This document shows, piece by piece, positions 5,998 through 6,844 of a DNA stretch of 6,844 nucleotides. The stretch is from Candidatus Poribacteria bacterium (GTDB lineage Bacteria > Poribacteria > WGA-4E > UBA9662). Under the pieces are notes generated by a model. The model had not been told where the DNA came from. It ran no database searches and worked only from the letters and a program-made list of their open reading frames with translations. The translations under genes were made by a program, and so were the position numbers. Positions within the stretch are counted from its first letter, which is position 1, and every line of letters begins with the position of its first letter. Location: positions 1 to 6,844 of the forward strand of contig PACG01000095.1 in the NCBI GenBank assembly GCA_002699335.1, written 5' to 3'.

Positions 5998-6844
5998 TTT
6001 GTCACTCATCTGCGAAACAACAGCCTCGGTGAACAGTTTCATGGCCTGATTCGTTGAGCTATCAGCGCCACTATTCCAGCCGTTGAGCTTAGCGTCGTTG
6101 TACGAAGCCACGACCCGAATTCATCGCTCTGGAGCCACCGTAACCGAAGGCACCGAAAGTGGTTTCTGGTGGATCTCGTCACATGCGTGTAATGTACTAT
6201 CCTGCGATCAACGCCATTGACCTACCAGAGCCAGCTAACTGCCAAAGTGATCGGTCTGGTTGTCCGGTATGAGACCAGAGCCAACCGTACGTTGCCCTTC
6301 GATGATCTCGGCCACCTCGAATCCGGCTTGGGAAGTTGAATTCGGAGACGCGCCTTTCACCGCTGCCTCGACATGTTTTTGGCTAATCCGTTGTTCTCCC
6401 TTCCAATTCCCTTCTCGCAGGTAAAGTAACCCGAATTGAGCAAAGTCACAGACCGAAATCGCCAGCCGTCCCGGTCGGTCTTTGAGACCAAAGGCCATGA
6501 ATGTAGGATGGTCTTTGGTCTGAAGCGGGGCGGCGAGTAACAGTTGCATAACGGTTTCGCCTACATTCCCATAAGTTGCGCTATAGACTTTCAGAAACAG
6601 TGTATCCCAGAATAGCACCATCTGCCAGTCGTTGTAGCAGTAGGCGGTTCCCGGTTTTTCAACGACCTGGTAACACGAAGTTTGGTTAGCCATATATCGC
6701 CACGTTATTTCTTCGTCTTTGTGGTTAAGGTTTTCGTTTAGGCGTTTCAGGCGGGGTTCCCATTCAACAACCTGCCAGTCTAAACTCGGAATTTTACTTT
6801 TCTCAAATGCTTTGAATAGAAAGTGGGCATAAACCGGTTTGGCA
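5998..6844 (-). pseudogene. Decayed beta-lactamase-family serine hydrolase (runs off right edge)
   Basis: From the right edge a 202-codon frame reads AKPVYAHFLFKAFEKSKIPS, then TWRYMANQTSCYQVVEKPGT, CYNDWQMVLFWDTLF, FMAFGLKDRPGRLAISV and FGLLYLREGNWKGEQ, ending at DHFGS and a TAG at 6235-6237. The family continues past this point, and so does the DNA: one frame over it reads SWLW, a TAG (6222-6224) where a second Trp is expected, and VNGVDR. A third frame from 6175 reads DPPETTFGAFGYGGSRAM. From 6114 a further frame reads VVASYNDAKLNGWNSG to MKLFTEAVVSQMSDK. Between the last two about 14 nt encoding the usual PSLD-type segment are missing. This is the class C beta-lactamase/D-peptidase fold, often an esterase or peptidase outside the cytoplasm. 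The catalytic SxxK would lie beyond the window. The combined frameshifts, nonsense codon and deletion make it non-functional, at least from 6235 onward. Confidence 0.82.

Noticed and set aside
5257..6111. Several short frames at the right taken as separate small genes
   Set aside because: Put in order they form consecutive pieces of two known protein families, so they are fragments of pseudogenes and not independent genes.
5052..6844. Frameshifts caused purely by sequencing error
   Set aside because: Two clean nonsense substitutions, a lost segment of about 14 nt and a missing gene start are not simple homopolymer errors, and the neighbouring genes are error-free; read data would still be needed to settle it.

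Overview
The window reads almost entirely on the minus strand. It holds the start of one gene that leaves at the left edge, three intact enzyme genes in the middle, and two decayed genes at the right. I found no ribosomal, tRNA or CRISPR sequence. The gene content (an enolase-superfamily sugar-acid dehydratase-like protein, a xylose-isomerase-like TIM barrel, a zinc-dependent dehydrogenase, a secreted M60/TCAF-type protein, a beta-lactamase-fold serine hydrolase and a cellulase-like hydrolase) is typical of heterotrophic, glycan-degrading uncultured bacteria such as Poribacteria or the Planctomycetes/Verrucomicrobia/Lentisphaerae group. That placement is inferred from protein flavour only and is weak. 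Clear Shine-Dalgarno sequences precede all four intact starts.

Layout in transcription order, right to left. At 5998-6844 lies the 3' part of a serine hydrolase, broken by frameshifts, a Trp-to-stop change and a deletion. At 5052-5950 lies a glycoside-hydrolase-like gene that can be followed through five successive reading-frame segments and one Tyr-to-stop change. After 320 bp of leader DNA come the intact genes: an enolase-superfamily protein (3541-4731), 26 bp later a sugar phosphate isomerase/epimerase-like protein (2693-3514), and after 281 bp a zinc-dependent medium-chain dehydrogenase (1389-2411). That 281-bp gap carries a promoter-like sequence and a 44-bp near-perfect palindrome. A good intrinsic terminator follows the dehydrogenase at 1262-1288. 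Beyond it a new transcription unit begins with a secreted protein (start 1064) matching the N-terminal part of TCAF/M60-like peptidases. Its catalytic domain would lie outside the window.

The three intact enzymes look like part of a catabolic route for a sugar acid or polyol: dehydration, isomerisation or epimerisation, and oxidation. No transporter, kinase, aldolase or regulator is present here, so the pathway is incomplete and the substrate unknown. The exported peptidase-like protein and the two dead hydrolases suggest that the wider region once served, and may still serve, breakdown of external glycans or glycoproteins. The points most worth following are the unusual active-site combination of the enolase-superfamily protein, the large palindrome before the dehydrogenase, and the confinement of gene decay to the right-hand end.
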